In this document: positions 19,147-28,756 of the stretch, one piece after another
Numbering within the stretch: position 1 is the first letter of the stretch
Layout: every line of letters begins with the position of its first letter
NCBI GenBank assembly: GCA_016278485.1
Contig: JADQBT010000034.1
Span: 1-64,000, forward strand
Source of the DNA: Halanaerobiales bacterium
GTDB lineage: Bacteria > Bacillota > Halanaerobiia > Halanaerobiales > Halanaerobiaceae
Length of the DNA: 64,000 bases
Direction: 5' to 3'
Position numbers and translations under genes: made by a program
The notes under the pieces: generated by a model
What the model saw: the letters and a program-made list of their open reading frames with translations, nothing else
Database searches by the model: none
Told to the model about the DNA's origin: nothing

Positions 19147-20184
19147 ATGGAAAAAATTAAAGTTGGCTTATGGGGTTTAGGCTCAATGGGGAGTGGCATG
19201 GCAAAATTTCTTGTTGATAAAAAAGGAATTGAAATCCGTGCAGCTGTAGCAAATCGTGAGAGTAAAGCCGGGAAGGATCTTGGTGAGTTGCTTGGATTAG
19301 ATAAAAAGTTAAATGTAAAAGTATCAAATCAACCAGCAGAAGTTTTTACGGAGGAATTAGATGTTGTTTTACACGCAACAACCTCTTTTGTTAGAGAAGC
19401 TTTTCCTCAGTTGGAATTATTAATTAATAAAAAGATAAATGTAATTAGTATTGCAGAAGAGCTTGCTTATCCGGCTGCTGTGGATGAAAAGCTAGCTAAT
19501 AAACTTGCTGAAATTGCAAAAGAAAATGATGTCTCAGTTTTAGGAACTGGTATAAATCCTGGTTTTGTGCTTGATCTTTTAATTATTACTATGTCTGGTG
19601 CTTGTGCAGTAGTAAATAAAATTTCTGCTTCACGGGTAAATGATCTTTCACCTTTTGGCCCAACGGTAATGCGGACACAGGGTGTAGGTACAACAGTAGA
19701 AGAGTTTGAAAAGGGTGTAAAAGAAGGTAAAATTGTGGGCCATATCGGATTTCAACAGTCTATTAATATGATTGCAGATCGATTAGGTTGGGAACTTGAT
19801 GAAATTGTTGAAACTAGAGAAGCAATTATTTCTAATACTGAAAGAGAAACACCACATGTTAAAGTAAAACCGGGTATGGTTGCAGGCTGTAAACATATTG
19901 CCCGGGGAATAAAAGATGGTGAAGAATTAATTGTGCTGGAACATCCTCAGCAAATTCAACCAGAAAAAGAAGGTACAGATACAGGCGATTATATTAAAAT
20001 TGAAGGTGAACCTGATATTAATTTAGCAAATAAGCCAGAAATACCTGGCGGGATAGGTACGATGGCGACAGCAATAAATATGATTCCTCAGATTATCAAT
20101 GCTGAAGCCGGGATGTTAACTATGAAAGATCTGCCAGTACCTTCAGCGATGATGGGAGATTTACGCAAACTCCTTAAAAAATAA
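19147..20184 (+). CDS. ord: 2,4-diaminopentanoate dehydrogenase, copy 2
   Basis: This 345-residue paralogue of the preceding gene has Rossmann loop GLGSMGSGMA, GTGINPGFVLDLL, RVNDLSPFGPTVM and ETPHVKVKPGMVAGCKH. Its C terminus is longer (DLRKLLKK). TAAGGAGG lies 8 bases before the ATG, and the gene sits 40 bases after copy 1 and 34 bases before ortA. Because ortA and ortB follow immediately, this copy is placed as in the known ornithine clusters; copy 1 looks like the extra one. The tandem arrangement suggests local duplication with divergence. Confidence 0.9.
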   Translation: MEKIKVGLWGLGSMGSGMAKFLVDKKGIEIRAAVANRESKAGKDLGELLGLDKKLNVKVSNQPAEVFTEELDVVLHATTSFVREAFPQLELLINKKINVISIAEELAYPAAVDEKLANKLAEIAKENDVSVLGTGINPGFVLDLLIITMSGACAVVNKISASRVNDLSPFGPTVMRTQGVGTTVEEFEKGVKEGKIVGHIGFQQSINMIADRLGWELDEIVETREAIISNTERETPHVKVKPGMVAGCKHIARGIKDGEELIVLEHPQQIQPEKEGTDTGDYIKIEGEPDINLANKPEIPGGIGTMATAINMIPQIINAEAGMLTMKDLPVPSAMMGDLRKLLKK

Positions 20185-20218
20185 TTATTGTTTTTGTATA
20201 TAAAGGAGGTTGGTCTAG

Positions 20219-20527
20219 ATGAATAAAGCAACTGCAGGTAGTTGGGTAGAAATATTTCAAACTGTATTAGAAGCTGACAAAAGAGCACCACAAGTACCTG
20301 ATGATACCAAAAAAGTTCCACTTGAGCTTAAGGTAAAGGGCTTTTTGGTAGAAGCAGCAGAGTTAGGTGAAGAGGTGGAGATAAAGACTTTTGCCGGCAG
20401 AAAGTTAAAAGGTAAACTAAATAAAATTGAACCAGCTTATGAACATAAATTTGGCAGACCAATATTAGAAATTTTAAAAGTTGGTCCACAAATCAGAGAA
20501 ATTTTAGCAGAAAATGAGGTGGAATAA
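20219..20527 (+). CDS. ortA: 2-amino-4-oxopentanoate thiolase, alpha subunit
   Basis: This 102-residue small subunit of the PLP-dependent thiolase uses CoA to split 2-amino-4-oxopentanoate into acetyl-CoA and alanine. It has the family's opening ATAGSWVEIFQTVLEADKRAP and a short beta-rich body ending in EILAENEVE. AAAGGAGG precedes the ATG. Its stop overlaps the start of ortB by one base, so the two subunits are translationally coupled. The length and position between ord and ortB match characterised clusters of amino-acid-fermenting clostridia. Confidence 0.92.
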   Translation: MNKATAGSWVEIFQTVLEADKRAPQVPDDTKKVPLELKVKGFLVEAAELGEEVEIKTFAGRKLKGKLNKIEPAYEHKFGRPILEILKVGPQIREILAENEVE

Positions 20528-21954
20528 TGCCAGTTAATGATTATCAAGCAGTGATGGCGAGAAAAAATGAAATCATGAAGAAAGCTGTTGGTATTAACTA
20601 TGAACAATTTTCTCAGAGTGAGATAGCTTTTGATTATGAATTGATGATGTCAGAAGTGGGTTATCAACTTTCAGAAATAAGAAATATCCAAAATGAGACT
20701 GGTGTTGGCAATACACCTTTACTAGAGTTAAAAAATATTACTAAACTTGCACGAAAAATGGCTCCTCCCGGAAAAGGGGCACGTATTTTTCTTAAAGATG
20801 AAGCAGCAAATCCATCAGGAAGTTTTAAAGCAAGAAGGGCTTCGGTATCAGTTTATCATGCCCAAAAACATGGCTATCCTGGAGTAGTTGCTGCTACAAG
20901 TGGAAATTATGGTGCAGCAGTAGCTTCCCAAGCCGCTATGCGGGGTTTGAAATCTATTATTGTACAGGAAGTATTTGATAGTCGAGGCCAAGGCCAGCCA
21001 GAAATTTTAGAAAAAGGCAGAAAGTGTGAAGCCTATGGTGCAGAAGTTTTACAACTATCAGTTGGGCCTGAGTTGTTCTATACTTTTTTGCGAGTACTTG
21101 AAGATACAGGTTACTTTAATGCCTCTCTTTATACTCCTTTTGGTATTGCTGGAGTGGAGACACTTGGCTATGAAATTATTGAGCAATTAAAAGAAAAAGA
21201 AGATAAAGAACCTGATGCAGTGATAATTACTAATGCAGGGGGCGGAAATTTAACCGGTACAACACGAGGCATGATAAAAGCAGGTGCTGTAAATACAGAA
21301 ATTATTGCTGCAAGTGTAGATTTAAGTGGTTTACATATGGCAAGTGATTATGATTTTAATCGCAAATCATTTACAACAGGTCATACTGGTTTTGGTATTC
21401 CCTTTGCAACCTGGCCAGATAGAGCAGATGTTCCTTATAATGCAGCACGAGCTCTAAGATATATGGATCGTTATCTGACTGTAAAGCAGGGGGAAGTCTT
21501 TTATATTACAGAAGCATTAGCCCAGATTGAAGGTCTGGAAAGAGGACCTGCTGGCAATACCTCACTGGCTGCAGCGTTTTCTCTAGCACAAGAGATGGAT
21601 GAGGAGCAGATTATTGTTGTACAGGAGACTGAATATACAGGTGCTGGTAAACATCCTTATGCTCAGCTTAATTTTGCTCGAGAAAATGGAATTATAGTAA
21701 AAAATGGTGACCCTGAACTTGAAGAGGCTGGTAAATCTGTAATTATTCCGGAACATCCAGCTCAGATTAAGGCAAAAGAGTTAGATTTGGATAGTATTAA
21801 GTTATCTTATTTGAAAAACTTAGCTAAAAAAGCAGATTTAAAAAATATTAATAATTTTGAACTTGAATTTATAGCTGCTGAGATTAAGAAAACTGTTGGG
21901 GAAGTCAAAGAATTATTAAAGCAAGAATTAAAGCTTGCAATAGACGGGGGTTAA
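20527..21954 (+). CDS. ortB: 2-amino-4-oxopentanoate thiolase, beta subunit
   Basis: This 475-residue fold-type II PLP enzyme resembles threonine synthase. The Schiff-base lysine lies in NPSGSFKARRA, after the FLKDEAA segment. The phosphate-binding region is ATSGNYGAAVASQA, and a second glycine-rich loop reads ITNAGGGNLTG. With OrtA it converts 2-amino-4-oxopentanoate and CoA to acetyl-CoA and D-alanine, the family's known products. That makes a racemase and alanine dehydrogenase necessary to reach pyruvate, and both are encoded nearby. ATG 20527 shares a base with the ortA stop. Confidence 0.93.
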   Translation: MPVNDYQAVMARKNEIMKKAVGINYEQFSQSEIAFDYELMMSEVGYQLSEIRNIQNETGVGNTPLLELKNITKLARKMAPPGKGARIFLKDEAANPSGSFKARRASVSVYHAQKHGYPGVVAATSGNYGAAVASQAAMRGLKSIIVQEVFDSRGQGQPEILEKGRKCEAYGAEVLQLSVGPELFYTFLRVLEDTGYFNASLYTPFGIAGVETLGYEIIEQLKEKEDKEPDAVIITNAGGGNLTGTTRGMIKAGAVNTEIIAASVDLSGLHMASDYDFNRKSFTTGHTGFGIPFATWPDRADVPYNAARALRYMDRYLTVKQGEVFYITEALAQIEGLERGPAGNTSLAAAFSLAQEMDEEQIIVVQETEYTGAGKHPYAQLNFARENGIIVKNGDPELEEAGKSVIIPEHPAQIKAKELDLDSIKLSYLKNLAKKADLKNINNFELEFIAAEIKKTVGEVKELLKQELKLAIDGG

Positions 21955-21958
21955 GTTG

Positions 21959-23320
21959 ATGAAAATAGATCTCCTCATTGCTGAAATAGGAAGTACTACT
22001 ACCTTGGTAAATGGATTTATGGGTATGCATTCTGGGAAGGCAGAATTTATCGGTCAAGGATTGGCGCCCACTTCAGTCCTGGCAGGTGATGTAATGGAAG
22101 GTCTTTTGCGTGCAATTGAGGATTTAAAGCAGAAGTTAGCAATAGATAAACTAGAATGGGAAGAATTTATGGCAACAAGTAGTGCTGCAGGAGGCTTAAA
22201 GATGACTGTGCACGGTCTTGTGAAAGATATGACTGTTAAAGCGGCAAGAGAAGCTGCACTTGGTGCCGGTGCAGTGATCCGTAAGGTAACTGCTGGCAAG
22301 TTAAAAGAATATCATTTAAAAGAAATTGAAGAGATAAATCCTAATATAATTTTACTGGCAGGTGGAGTTGATTATGGAGAAGAAGAGGTAATTTTACATA
22401 ATGCCAGTCTTCTAAAGAAATTAAAAATTAATCCACCTCTTATCTATGCTGGTAATAGTGCACTTCAATCAGAAATAAAAGAATTGTTTGCCGGAACAGA
22501 AAAGAGATTATTGATCACAGAAAATGTTTATCCAGAGATCGACCGCTTAAATGTGGAAGCAGCTAGAAAAGTAATTCACCAGATATTTGCAAAACATATT
22601 GTAAAAGCACCAGGGATGAACAAGATTAAAGATATGTTAAGTAGTCCGATGTTACCTACCCCAGGAGCAGTTATGGAAATTTCTAAAATATTATATCAAA
22701 AAATATCCAATCTAGTTACAATTGATGTCGGGGGAGCGACAACTGATGTACATTCAGTCACTGAAGATTCAGCTTCAGTTGGCAGAATTCTAATTAGTCC
22801 AGAACCATTGGCTAAAAGAACAGTGGAAGGTGATCTTGGTGTCTTTTTAAATGCTGACCAGGTTTTTGAAATTTTAAAAAAAGAGAAAATAATTGATAAA
22901 AGAGTAGATTTGGCACCATTGCCAAGAGACGAAGCAGAAGCAGAATATATTTATCAATTAGCAGAAATAGCGGCAAAGACAGCTGTCAATAGACATGCTG
23001 GCCAATTAAGAGATTTTTATGGTGCAGGTGGCCGTCAGACTGTTGCTGAAGGGAAAGATCTAACGGCAGTCAAATGGATTATTGGTACTGGTGGTGCTTT
23101 AACTCGTCTAACTGATGGTGAAAAAATATTGAATAAAGTAAAGGGAGAAGCGATAAAAAAACTAATCCCTCCTGAAGAAGCACGAATTCTTATAGATCAT
23201 AACTATATTATGGCATCACTTGGTGTGATGGGTCAAAAATATCCTGAACAAGCATTACAGCTTGGTTTAAAATCAATTGCTAGAGAAGATATATTAGAAA
23301 GATTTGTAGAAAGGAAGTGA
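21959..23320 (+). CDS. GlmL/MutL-family ATPase, putative aminomutase reactivase
   Basis: This 453-residue protein of the actin/ASKHA-like GlmL family is found beside B12-dependent mutases and thought to reactivate them. The opening IDLLIAEIGSTTTLVNGF and the later VTIDVGGATTDVHSV are phosphate-binding motifs of this fold, and IGTGGALTRL closes it. ATG 21959 is chosen over the adjacent TTG 21956; GGGGG lies upstream. It sits between the thiolase and the aminomutase genes, which supports a role in repairing OraSE after loss of adenosylcobalamin. Direct evidence for this homologue is not known to me. Confidence 0.85.
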   Translation: MKIDLLIAEIGSTTTLVNGFMGMHSGKAEFIGQGLAPTSVLAGDVMEGLLRAIEDLKQKLAIDKLEWEEFMATSSAAGGLKMTVHGLVKDMTVKAAREAALGAGAVIRKVTAGKLKEYHLKEIEEINPNIILLAGGVDYGEEEVILHNASLLKKLKINPPLIYAGNSALQSEIKELFAGTEKRLLITENVYPEIDRLNVEAARKVIHQIFAKHIVKAPGMNKIKDMLSSPMLPTPGAVMEISKILYQKISNLVTIDVGGATTDVHSVTEDSASVGRILISPEPLAKRTVEGDLGVFLNADQVFEILKKEKIIDKRVDLAPLPRDEAEAEYIYQLAEIAAKTAVNRHAGQLRDFYGAGGRQTVAEGKDLTAVKWIIGTGGALTRLTDGEKILNKVKGEAIKKLIPPEEARILIDHNYIMASLGVMGQKYPEQALQLGLKSIAREDILERFVERK

Positions 23321-23324
23321 TAGA

Positions 23325-23702
23325 ATGGGAATTAAAAGAGACGATGATTTTGCAGAAAGAAGAAAAGACCTGGCTAATCTGTCAGATGAAGAGTTAAAAC
23401 AAAAATTTTGGAATTTAACGGAAAAAATTGTCGATCCATTACTTGAACAGGCAAAAACACATACTTCGCCTTCAATTGAAAGATCAGTGCTTTTGCGCAT
23501 GGGATTTGATAGCCTGGCTGCTAAAGCAATTGCAGATAAAGTCTATGAAGCTGAATTGCTCGGTAAAGGAGCTGGTCATGTTGTAATTAAACTGGCTGAA
23601 AAAGAAGAAATATCTTATCAAAAAGCGGGTCAAGCTATTGCTAACGGAGAATATGAGCTTAAAACTTTAAGATCCCTTTTTGAAAGAGGTGAGCAAAGAT
23701 GA
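23325..23702 (+). CDS. oraS: D-ornithine 4,5-aminomutase, small (alpha) subunit
   Basis: This is the 125-residue partner of the large B12 subunit. It has the family's DDFAERRKDLANLSDEELKQ start and a central PSIERSVLLRMGFDSLAAKAI block. The length matches characterised OraS. It overlaps oraE by four bases (ATGA), ensuring equal production. With OraE it shifts the terminal amino group of D-ornithine from C5 to C4, giving 2,4-diaminopentanoate. Confidence 0.94.
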   Translation: MGIKRDDDFAERRKDLANLSDEELKQKFWNLTEKIVDPLLEQAKTHTSPSIERSVLLRMGFDSLAAKAIADKVYEAELLGKGAGHVVIKLAEKEEISYQKAGQAIANGEYELKTLRSLFERGEQR

Positions 23703-25900
23703 AACTTAATCCAGCAGAAAAAATAGATATAGAAGCAGTTTTAGATAACCTTGAGAATTATCGACCGCGTCGAAAAGGTTGGACCTGGCGCAAAGTAGTG
23801 CCAGAACAAAAAATTGGAGATTTTACTTATTTTGATACTTCAAAAAACTTGCTTAATAATGTCCCATTACCTGCATCCAGGAGTTTTAATGGGATTGATC
23901 CTCAACCTGAACCAGTGATTACCACTGAAATTGCCTCAGGCCGTTTTGAAGATGATATTCGGAGAATGAGAATGGCTGCCTGGCATGGCGCAGATCATCT
24001 GATGGTAATTCGGACTGCTGGTCAGAGCCACTTTGATGGTTTAATTGAAGGGACCCCAGAGGGTGTTGGGGGCATACCAATTACTCGCAAACAAATTAGA
24101 GCGACCAGAAAGGCTTTAGATTATATTGAAGATGAGGTAGGACGTCCTTTGAATTTTCACTCATATGTAAGTGGGGTTGCCGGACCGGAGATCGCAGTTC
24201 TTTTTGCAGAAGAAGGAGTTAATGGAGCCCATCAAGATCCTCAATATAATGTGCTTTACCGTAATGTTAATATGTACAGATCATTTGTTGATGCTGCTGT
24301 AGCTAAAAAATTAATGGCAGGTGTCGATATGTTGCAGATTGATGGTGCACATAATGCTAATGCAACTGCCAGGAAAGCTTGGAATGTAATGCCTGAGCTC
24401 TTTGTGCAGCATGCAATCAACTCATTATTTTCTCTGAAAGTGGGTATCCCTAAAGATAAAATTGCCCTATCAACAGTCCCTCCCGCAGCAGCACCTGCAC
24501 CAGATTTAAGAATGAATTTACCTTATGCAGTTGCGCTTAGGGAGTTATTTGCAGGATTTCGTTTTCGGGCTCAACAGAATACCAAATATATTGAATCATC
24601 TGTAAGAGAAGCAACTGTTACACATACCATGAACTTATTGTTATCCAAACTCACTTCTGCTGATATTCAAAGTACTATTACACCTGATGAAGGCAGAAAT
24701 GTGCCCTGGCATTACTATAATATCCAGGCAGTTGATACAGCTAAACAGGCTTTTGCAGCTATGGATGGTATGCAAGAAATGATTGAATTAAAAAAGGATG
24801 GCTCTTTAAAAGAAGAAGCGAGGGAGCTTAAAGAAAGATCTATATTGTTTTTGCAAGAGATAATTGATAATGGAGGATATTTTCAGGCTGTTGCAGATGG
24901 ATTTTTTGTTGATTCTGGTCGTTATCCAGAGCGTAATGGTGACGGAATCTCCAGAGAAATGGATGGTGGAGTGGCAGCTTCTTCAATTGTGCCAAGAGAT
25001 GATGATTATCTGGCCCCAGTCTGTGATCACTTTGGCTATAATAACTTGCCAGAAGAGATTGATAAACCATGTGATTTAATTGATGGTTGTACATTAGATA
25101 AACCAGAAAAAATTACTTATATTGATGAATTGGATCAAGAAGATAATGTGGAGAAGAGACTAGCAGAAAATAGGCCATATCGCAAGGGTAATCTCCTTAA
25201 ACCAGAGGTAGAATGGTCAGCCGATGGGTGGGTTAATACAACTCTTTTTCTGGCCGCTTCGGAAGATGTTGCTGAAGTAGCAGCCCTAAAAATTGCTGAG
25301 AAAATGAATCTTAAAAATGCAGAAGTTATTCATAAAGAAGTGATGCATCCAGCGGAGGGAACACTTGTTGAAGTAAAGGGACGAGTAGATTTTGCTATTG
25401 ATATAGAAAATCTTGAGATACCAGAGAAAAAAGAGGCACTCCCTGATGATCAGTTGCGTGAATATGTGGATAATAACCCAATTAATATTGTAGCTGCTAC
25501 GGTCGGTAATGATGAACATTCTGTTGGGATGCGCGAGATTATTGATATTAAGCATGGTGGAATTGAAAAGTATGGGATTAAAGTGACTTATCTGGGTACA
25601 TCTGTACCAATTAAAAAGGTTGTGGATGCGGCTATCGAGGTAAATGCGGATGCTGTTTTAATTTCCACTATTATTACCCATAATGACATTCACCGTACAA
25701 ATATGAAAAAACTACACGATCTCTGTGTTGAGAAGGGAATAAGAGATAAGCTAATACTTATTGCTGGTGGTACACAGGTAAATAATGATATTGCTATCGC
25801 CTCAGGCATGGATGCTGGATTCGGGCGTGGAACACATGGTAATGATGTGGCCACCTTTATAGTTGAACAAAAAAAGAAAGAAACTAAAGAGGAGGGGTAG
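23699..25900 (+). CDS. oraE: D-ornithine 4,5-aminomutase, large (beta) subunit
   Basis: This 733-residue adenosylcobalamin- and PLP-dependent catalytic subunit has a TIM-barrel (about 80-470) followed by a B12-binding Rossmann domain. The base-off cobalamin motif DxHxxG is DEHSVG at 605-610, with His607 as the cobalt ligand. Lys618 lies 11 residues after it, the spacing of the PLP Schiff-base lysine in OraE and lysine 5,6-aminomutase. The length is full. Its substrate is the D isomer, so a racemase is required; a candidate is the next gene, 3 bases on. Confidence 0.95.
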   Translation: MKLNPAEKIDIEAVLDNLENYRPRRKGWTWRKVVPEQKIGDFTYFDTSKNLLNNVPLPASRSFNGIDPQPEPVITTEIASGRFEDDIRRMRMAAWHGADHLMVIRTAGQSHFDGLIEGTPEGVGGIPITRKQIRATRKALDYIEDEVGRPLNFHSYVSGVAGPEIAVLFAEEGVNGAHQDPQYNVLYRNVNMYRSFVDAAVAKKLMAGVDMLQIDGAHNANATARKAWNVMPELFVQHAINSLFSLKVGIPKDKIALSTVPPAAAPAPDLRMNLPYAVALRELFAGFRFRAQQNTKYIESSVREATVTHTMNLLLSKLTSADIQSTITPDEGRNVPWHYYNIQAVDTAKQAFAAMDGMQEMIELKKDGSLKEEARELKERSILFLQEIIDNGGYFQAVADGFFVDSGRYPERNGDGISREMDGGVAASSIVPRDDDYLAPVCDHFGYNNLPEEIDKPCDLIDGCTLDKPEKITYIDELDQEDNVEKRLAENRPYRKGNLLKPEVEWSADGWVNTTLFLAASEDVAEVAALKIAEKMNLKNAEVIHKEVMHPAEGTLVEVKGRVDFAIDIENLEIPEKKEALPDDQLREYVDNNPINIVAATVGNDEHSVGMREIIDIKHGGIEKYGIKVTYLGTSVPIKKVVDAAIEVNADAVLISTIITHNDIHRTNMKKLHDLCVEKGIRDKLILIAGGTQVNNDIAIASGMDAGFGRGTHGNDVATFIVEQKKKETKEEG

Positions 25901-25903
25901 CTA

Positions 25904-27031
25904 ATGGAAAATAAACCTACCCGGCCAGTCTGGGCAGAAATAGATCTTGGTCTGCTGAAAGATAATTTTTTGAAATTAAAAGAAAATGTTCCACGTAAAA
26001 CACTAATTATGGCAGTTGTAAAGGCAGATGCCTATGGTCATGGAGTATTAGAAGTTGCTAAAACCTTAGTTACACTTGGTGTAGATAGGTTGGCAGTTGC
26101 TATTCCAGAAGAAGGAGCAGAGTTGCGTCAGGCTGGTGTAGAAGTTCCCATTCAGGTATTAGGAGAAATTTTTCCTGAGCAATATCCAGTTGTTTTAGAT
26201 AACGATTTAATACAAACAGTAGCTAGTGAGGCTACTTTAGTGGAGTTAAATGAAGCAGCTAGAGAAGCAAAGAAAAAACTAAAAATACATGTTAAAATTG
26301 ACACAGGAATGGGACGTTTAGGTCTATTAGCAGAAGATGCAGTTCCATTTATCAAAAAAGCAGCAAATTGTCCTTTTTTAGAGTTAGAAGGCCTTTTAAC
26401 TCATTTTGCAAGAGCAGATGAGAAAGATAAAAGTTATACAAAGATGCAGTGGAATAAATTTTTGCAGGTGCTAAACCGTTTGGAAAAGGAAGGAATTCAA
26501 ATACCAATTAAACACGTAGCAAATAGTGCGGCTATTATAGATCAACAAGAGTTGGCTCTTGATATGGTAAGACCAGGTATTATGCTCTTTGGTATGCAGC
26601 CCTCAGTTGAGGTTGGTAAAGAATATGGTCTAAAGCCAATCCTTAACTGGAAAGCAAGAATTTCTCATTTGAAAAAGCTACCACCTGACCACGGAGTTAG
26701 TTATAGTACTATTTATTTTACTGAAAAAGAGGAAAGAATAGCGATAATCCCGGTTGGTTATGCAGATGGATATAATAGGTTGCTCTCTAATAAGGGTGAA
26801 GTTTTAATAAATGGCAGAAGGGCACCTATTAGAGGAAGAATCTGTATGGATAGATTTATGGTTAGTGTTGATCATCTTCCAGAAGCTAAAGTAGGAGATG
26901 AGGTAGTTTTAATTGGAAGACAGGGGAATGAAGAGATTTCTGTTGTAGAAATGGCTGATTGGGCAAATACTATCAATTATGATATAACCTGTGGAATAAC
27001 AAAGAGAGTACCTAGAGTTTATAAAAAATGA
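25904..27031 (+). CDS. alr: Alanine racemase-fold PLP racemase (alanine and/or ornithine)
   Basis: This 375-residue fold-type III racemase has Lys40 in VVKADAYGHG, which binds PLP, and Tyr267 in GVSYSTIYF, the second catalytic base. The C-terminal beta domain has GYADGYNR and GRICMDRFMV. It lies 3 bases after oraE, in the position held by ornithine racemase in other clusters. By sequence it looks like an ordinary Alr, so it may make D-ornithine for OraSE, convert the D-alanine from OrtAB to L-alanine, make D-alanine for the wall, or all three. The serS T-box promoter begins at its stop codon. Confidence 0.88.
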   Translation: MENKPTRPVWAEIDLGLLKDNFLKLKENVPRKTLIMAVVKADAYGHGVLEVAKTLVTLGVDRLAVAIPEEGAELRQAGVEVPIQVLGEIFPEQYPVVLDNDLIQTVASEATLVELNEAAREAKKKLKIHVKIDTGMGRLGLLAEDAVPFIKKAANCPFLELEGLLTHFARADEKDKSYTKMQWNKFLQVLNRLEKEGIQIPIKHVANSAAIIDQQELALDMVRPGIMLFGMQPSVEVGKEYGLKPILNWKARISHLKKLPPDHGVSYSTIYFTEKEERIAIIPVGYADGYNRLLSNKGEVLINGRRAPIRGRICMDRFMVSVDHLPEAKVGDEVVLIGRQGNEEISVVEMADWANTINYDITCGITKRVPRVYKK

Positions 27032-27032
27032 C

Positions 27033-27061
27033 TTGCATTTACCAGAATGATATAATATAAT
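27033..27061 (+). promoter_or_regulatory. Promoter of serS T-box leader
   Basis: TTGCAT (27033-27038) and TATAAT (27056-27061) have 17-base spacing. The -35 begins 2 bases after the preceding stop codon. Confidence 0.75.
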
Positions 27062-27065
27062 TGTT

Positions 27066-27320
27066 AACAAATTAATAATAACAACTTTGATACAAGCATA
27101 GTAGGCTAGAAAACTGAAATGCAGAGAGCTGATGGTTGCTGAAAATCAGCCAGTGATTAGCTGAATCCTCTTGTGAGTTGGCAGAAGGAAAATTTTAAGT
27201 AATTCTGTTCGGTCAGGTACCGTTATAAACCTTCTGAGTGGCAGTTTAGTTGTCATCAGGGTGGTACCACGGGTATTTAACTCTCGTCCCTGTTTTATTA
27301 AGGGCGGGGGTTTTTTTATT
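27066..27320 (+). promoter_or_regulatory. T-box riboswitch for serS (tRNA-Ser, UCC)
   Basis: The leader fills the gap before serS. The specifier loop shows AGTA (27100-27103) opposite GAA (27163-27165), followed directly by TCC (27166-27168), a Ser codon, with closing stem ACAAG/CTTGT. The T-box AGGGTGGTACCACGGG lies at 27258-27273, and a G-rich terminator with a T run ends near 27318. Uncharged tRNA-Ser(GGA) should turn on the gene. The clean reading here helps interpret the ambiguous first T-box. Confidence 0.93.
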
Positions 27321-27358
27321 TAGTCAATGAGATATAATAAGAAAAGGAGGTTTTGCTG

Positions 27359-28639
27359 ATGTTAGATATGAGGTTTATTAGAGAAAATCCAGCAATTGTA
27401 GAAAAGGCTATTAAGAAGAGGGGTAAAGATATCTCTTTAGACGAATTTAAAAAGCTTGATGATAAAAGAAGGGATATTTTATATGAATCTGAACAATTAA
27501 AACATAGGCGCAATGTTACTTCTGATAAGATTGGTCAGTTGAAAAGAAATGGTGAAGATGCATCACATCTGATAACTGAGATGAGAGAAGTTTCTAATAG
27601 AATTAAAGCTTATGATGAAGAATTAACAGAAATTGAAGCGAAAATGGAACAAATATTACTTATAATTCCAAATGTTCCGCATGAAAGTGTTCCAGTTGGT
27701 CAAGATGAAAGTGATAATCTTGAAGTTAAAAAATGGGGAGAGCCAAGGAAATTTGAGTTTGCATCTCAGGCCCACTGGGATCTGGGCGAAGAACTTGATA
27801 TTCTTGATTTTGAAAGAGGCGGTAAAGTTACCGGGACCAGATTTACATTTTTAAAAGGTGCGGGAGCAAGGTTAGAGAGAAGCCTTATTAACTTTATGCT
27901 TGATCTACATACTGATGAACATGGTTATAAAGAGGTTTTTCCACCTTTTATAGCAAATGCTGACAGTATGACAGGAACTGGCCAATTACCTAAATTTGCA
28001 GACGATATGTTTAAATTAGAAGGACATGATTATTATTTAATTCCAACTGCAGAAGTCCCAGTTACTAATATGTATCGAGATGAAATACTTGATGCAGCAC
28101 AGTTACCAGAATATCTATGTGCTTATAGTGCTTGTTTTAGAGCAGAAGCTGGTGCACATGGTCGTGATACAAGAGGAATTATTAGACAACATCAGTTTAA
28201 TAAGGTTGAGATGGTTAAGTTTGTTAAACCTGAAGATTCTTATGATGAGCTCGAAAAAATTACTGCTGACGCGGAAGAAGTTCTACAAAAACTAGAATTA
28301 CCTTATCGAGTAGTTACTCTTTGTACAGGTGATCTTACTTTCTCTTCTGCTAAAACTTATGATATTGAAGTTTGGATGCCAGCTTTTGATACTTATCGTG
28401 AAATATCATCGTGTAGTAATTTTGAAGATTTTCAAGCTAGAAGAGCTCGTATTAAATATCGACCTGAACCTGATGTGAGCGCAGAGTTTGTGCATACATT
28501 AAATGGATCCGGGCTAGCGATTGGGCGAACAGTTGCAGCAATTTTAGAAAATTATCAGAATGAAGATGGGACGATTACTGTACCTGAGGTTTTAAGACCA
28601 TATATGGGTATGGAGAAAATTACTTTTCCAAGTAAATAA
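27359..28639 (+). CDS. serS: Seryl-tRNA synthetase
   Basis: This 426-residue class II synthetase charges tRNA-Ser. The N-terminal coiled-coil arm spans about 1-105. The catalytic core has motif 1 near [11 protein letters not shown], motif 2 [21 protein letters not shown], and motif 3 [14 protein letters not shown] 27359 follows AAAGGAGG by 8 bases; a TTG at 27353 is too close to that site. It is expressed as its own unit from the T-box leader and stops at the terminator at 28662. Confidence 0.97.
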   Translation: MLDMRFIRENPAIVEKAIKKRGKDISLDEFKKLDDKRRDILYESEQLKHRRNVTSDKIGQLKRNGEDASHLITEMREVSNRIKAYDEELTEIEAKMEQILLIIPNVPHESVPVGQDESDNLEVKKWGEPRKFEFASQAHWDLGEELDILDFERGGKVTGTRFTFLKGAGARLERSLINFMLDLHTDEHGYKEVFPPFIANADSMTGTGQLPKFADDMFKLEGHDYYLIPTAEVPVTNMYRDEILDAAQLPEYLCAYSACFRAEAGAHGRDTRGIIRQHQFNKVEMVKFVKPEDSYDELEKITADAEEVLQKLELPYRVVTLCTGDLTFSSAKTYDIEVWMPAFDTYREISSCSNFEDFQARRARIKYRPEPDVSAEFVHTLNGSGLAIGRTVAAILENYQNEDGTITVPEVLRPYMGMEKITFPSK

Positions 28640-28661
28640 ATAGCCAAAACAAAAGATTGAG

Positions 28662-28686
28662 AAGCCGCCGCAAGGCGGTTTTTTCA
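28662..28686 (+). terminator. Terminator after serS
   Basis: AAGCCGCC and GGCGGTTT pair around a GCAA tetraloop (28670-28673), followed by TTTTTC. Confidence 0.9.
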
Positions 28687-28756
28687 TTGTTAAAAAGGAT
28701 TTTTTTACATTTAAGGTGAATTATATAAATAAGAATATATTAAAGGGAGGATTCCT

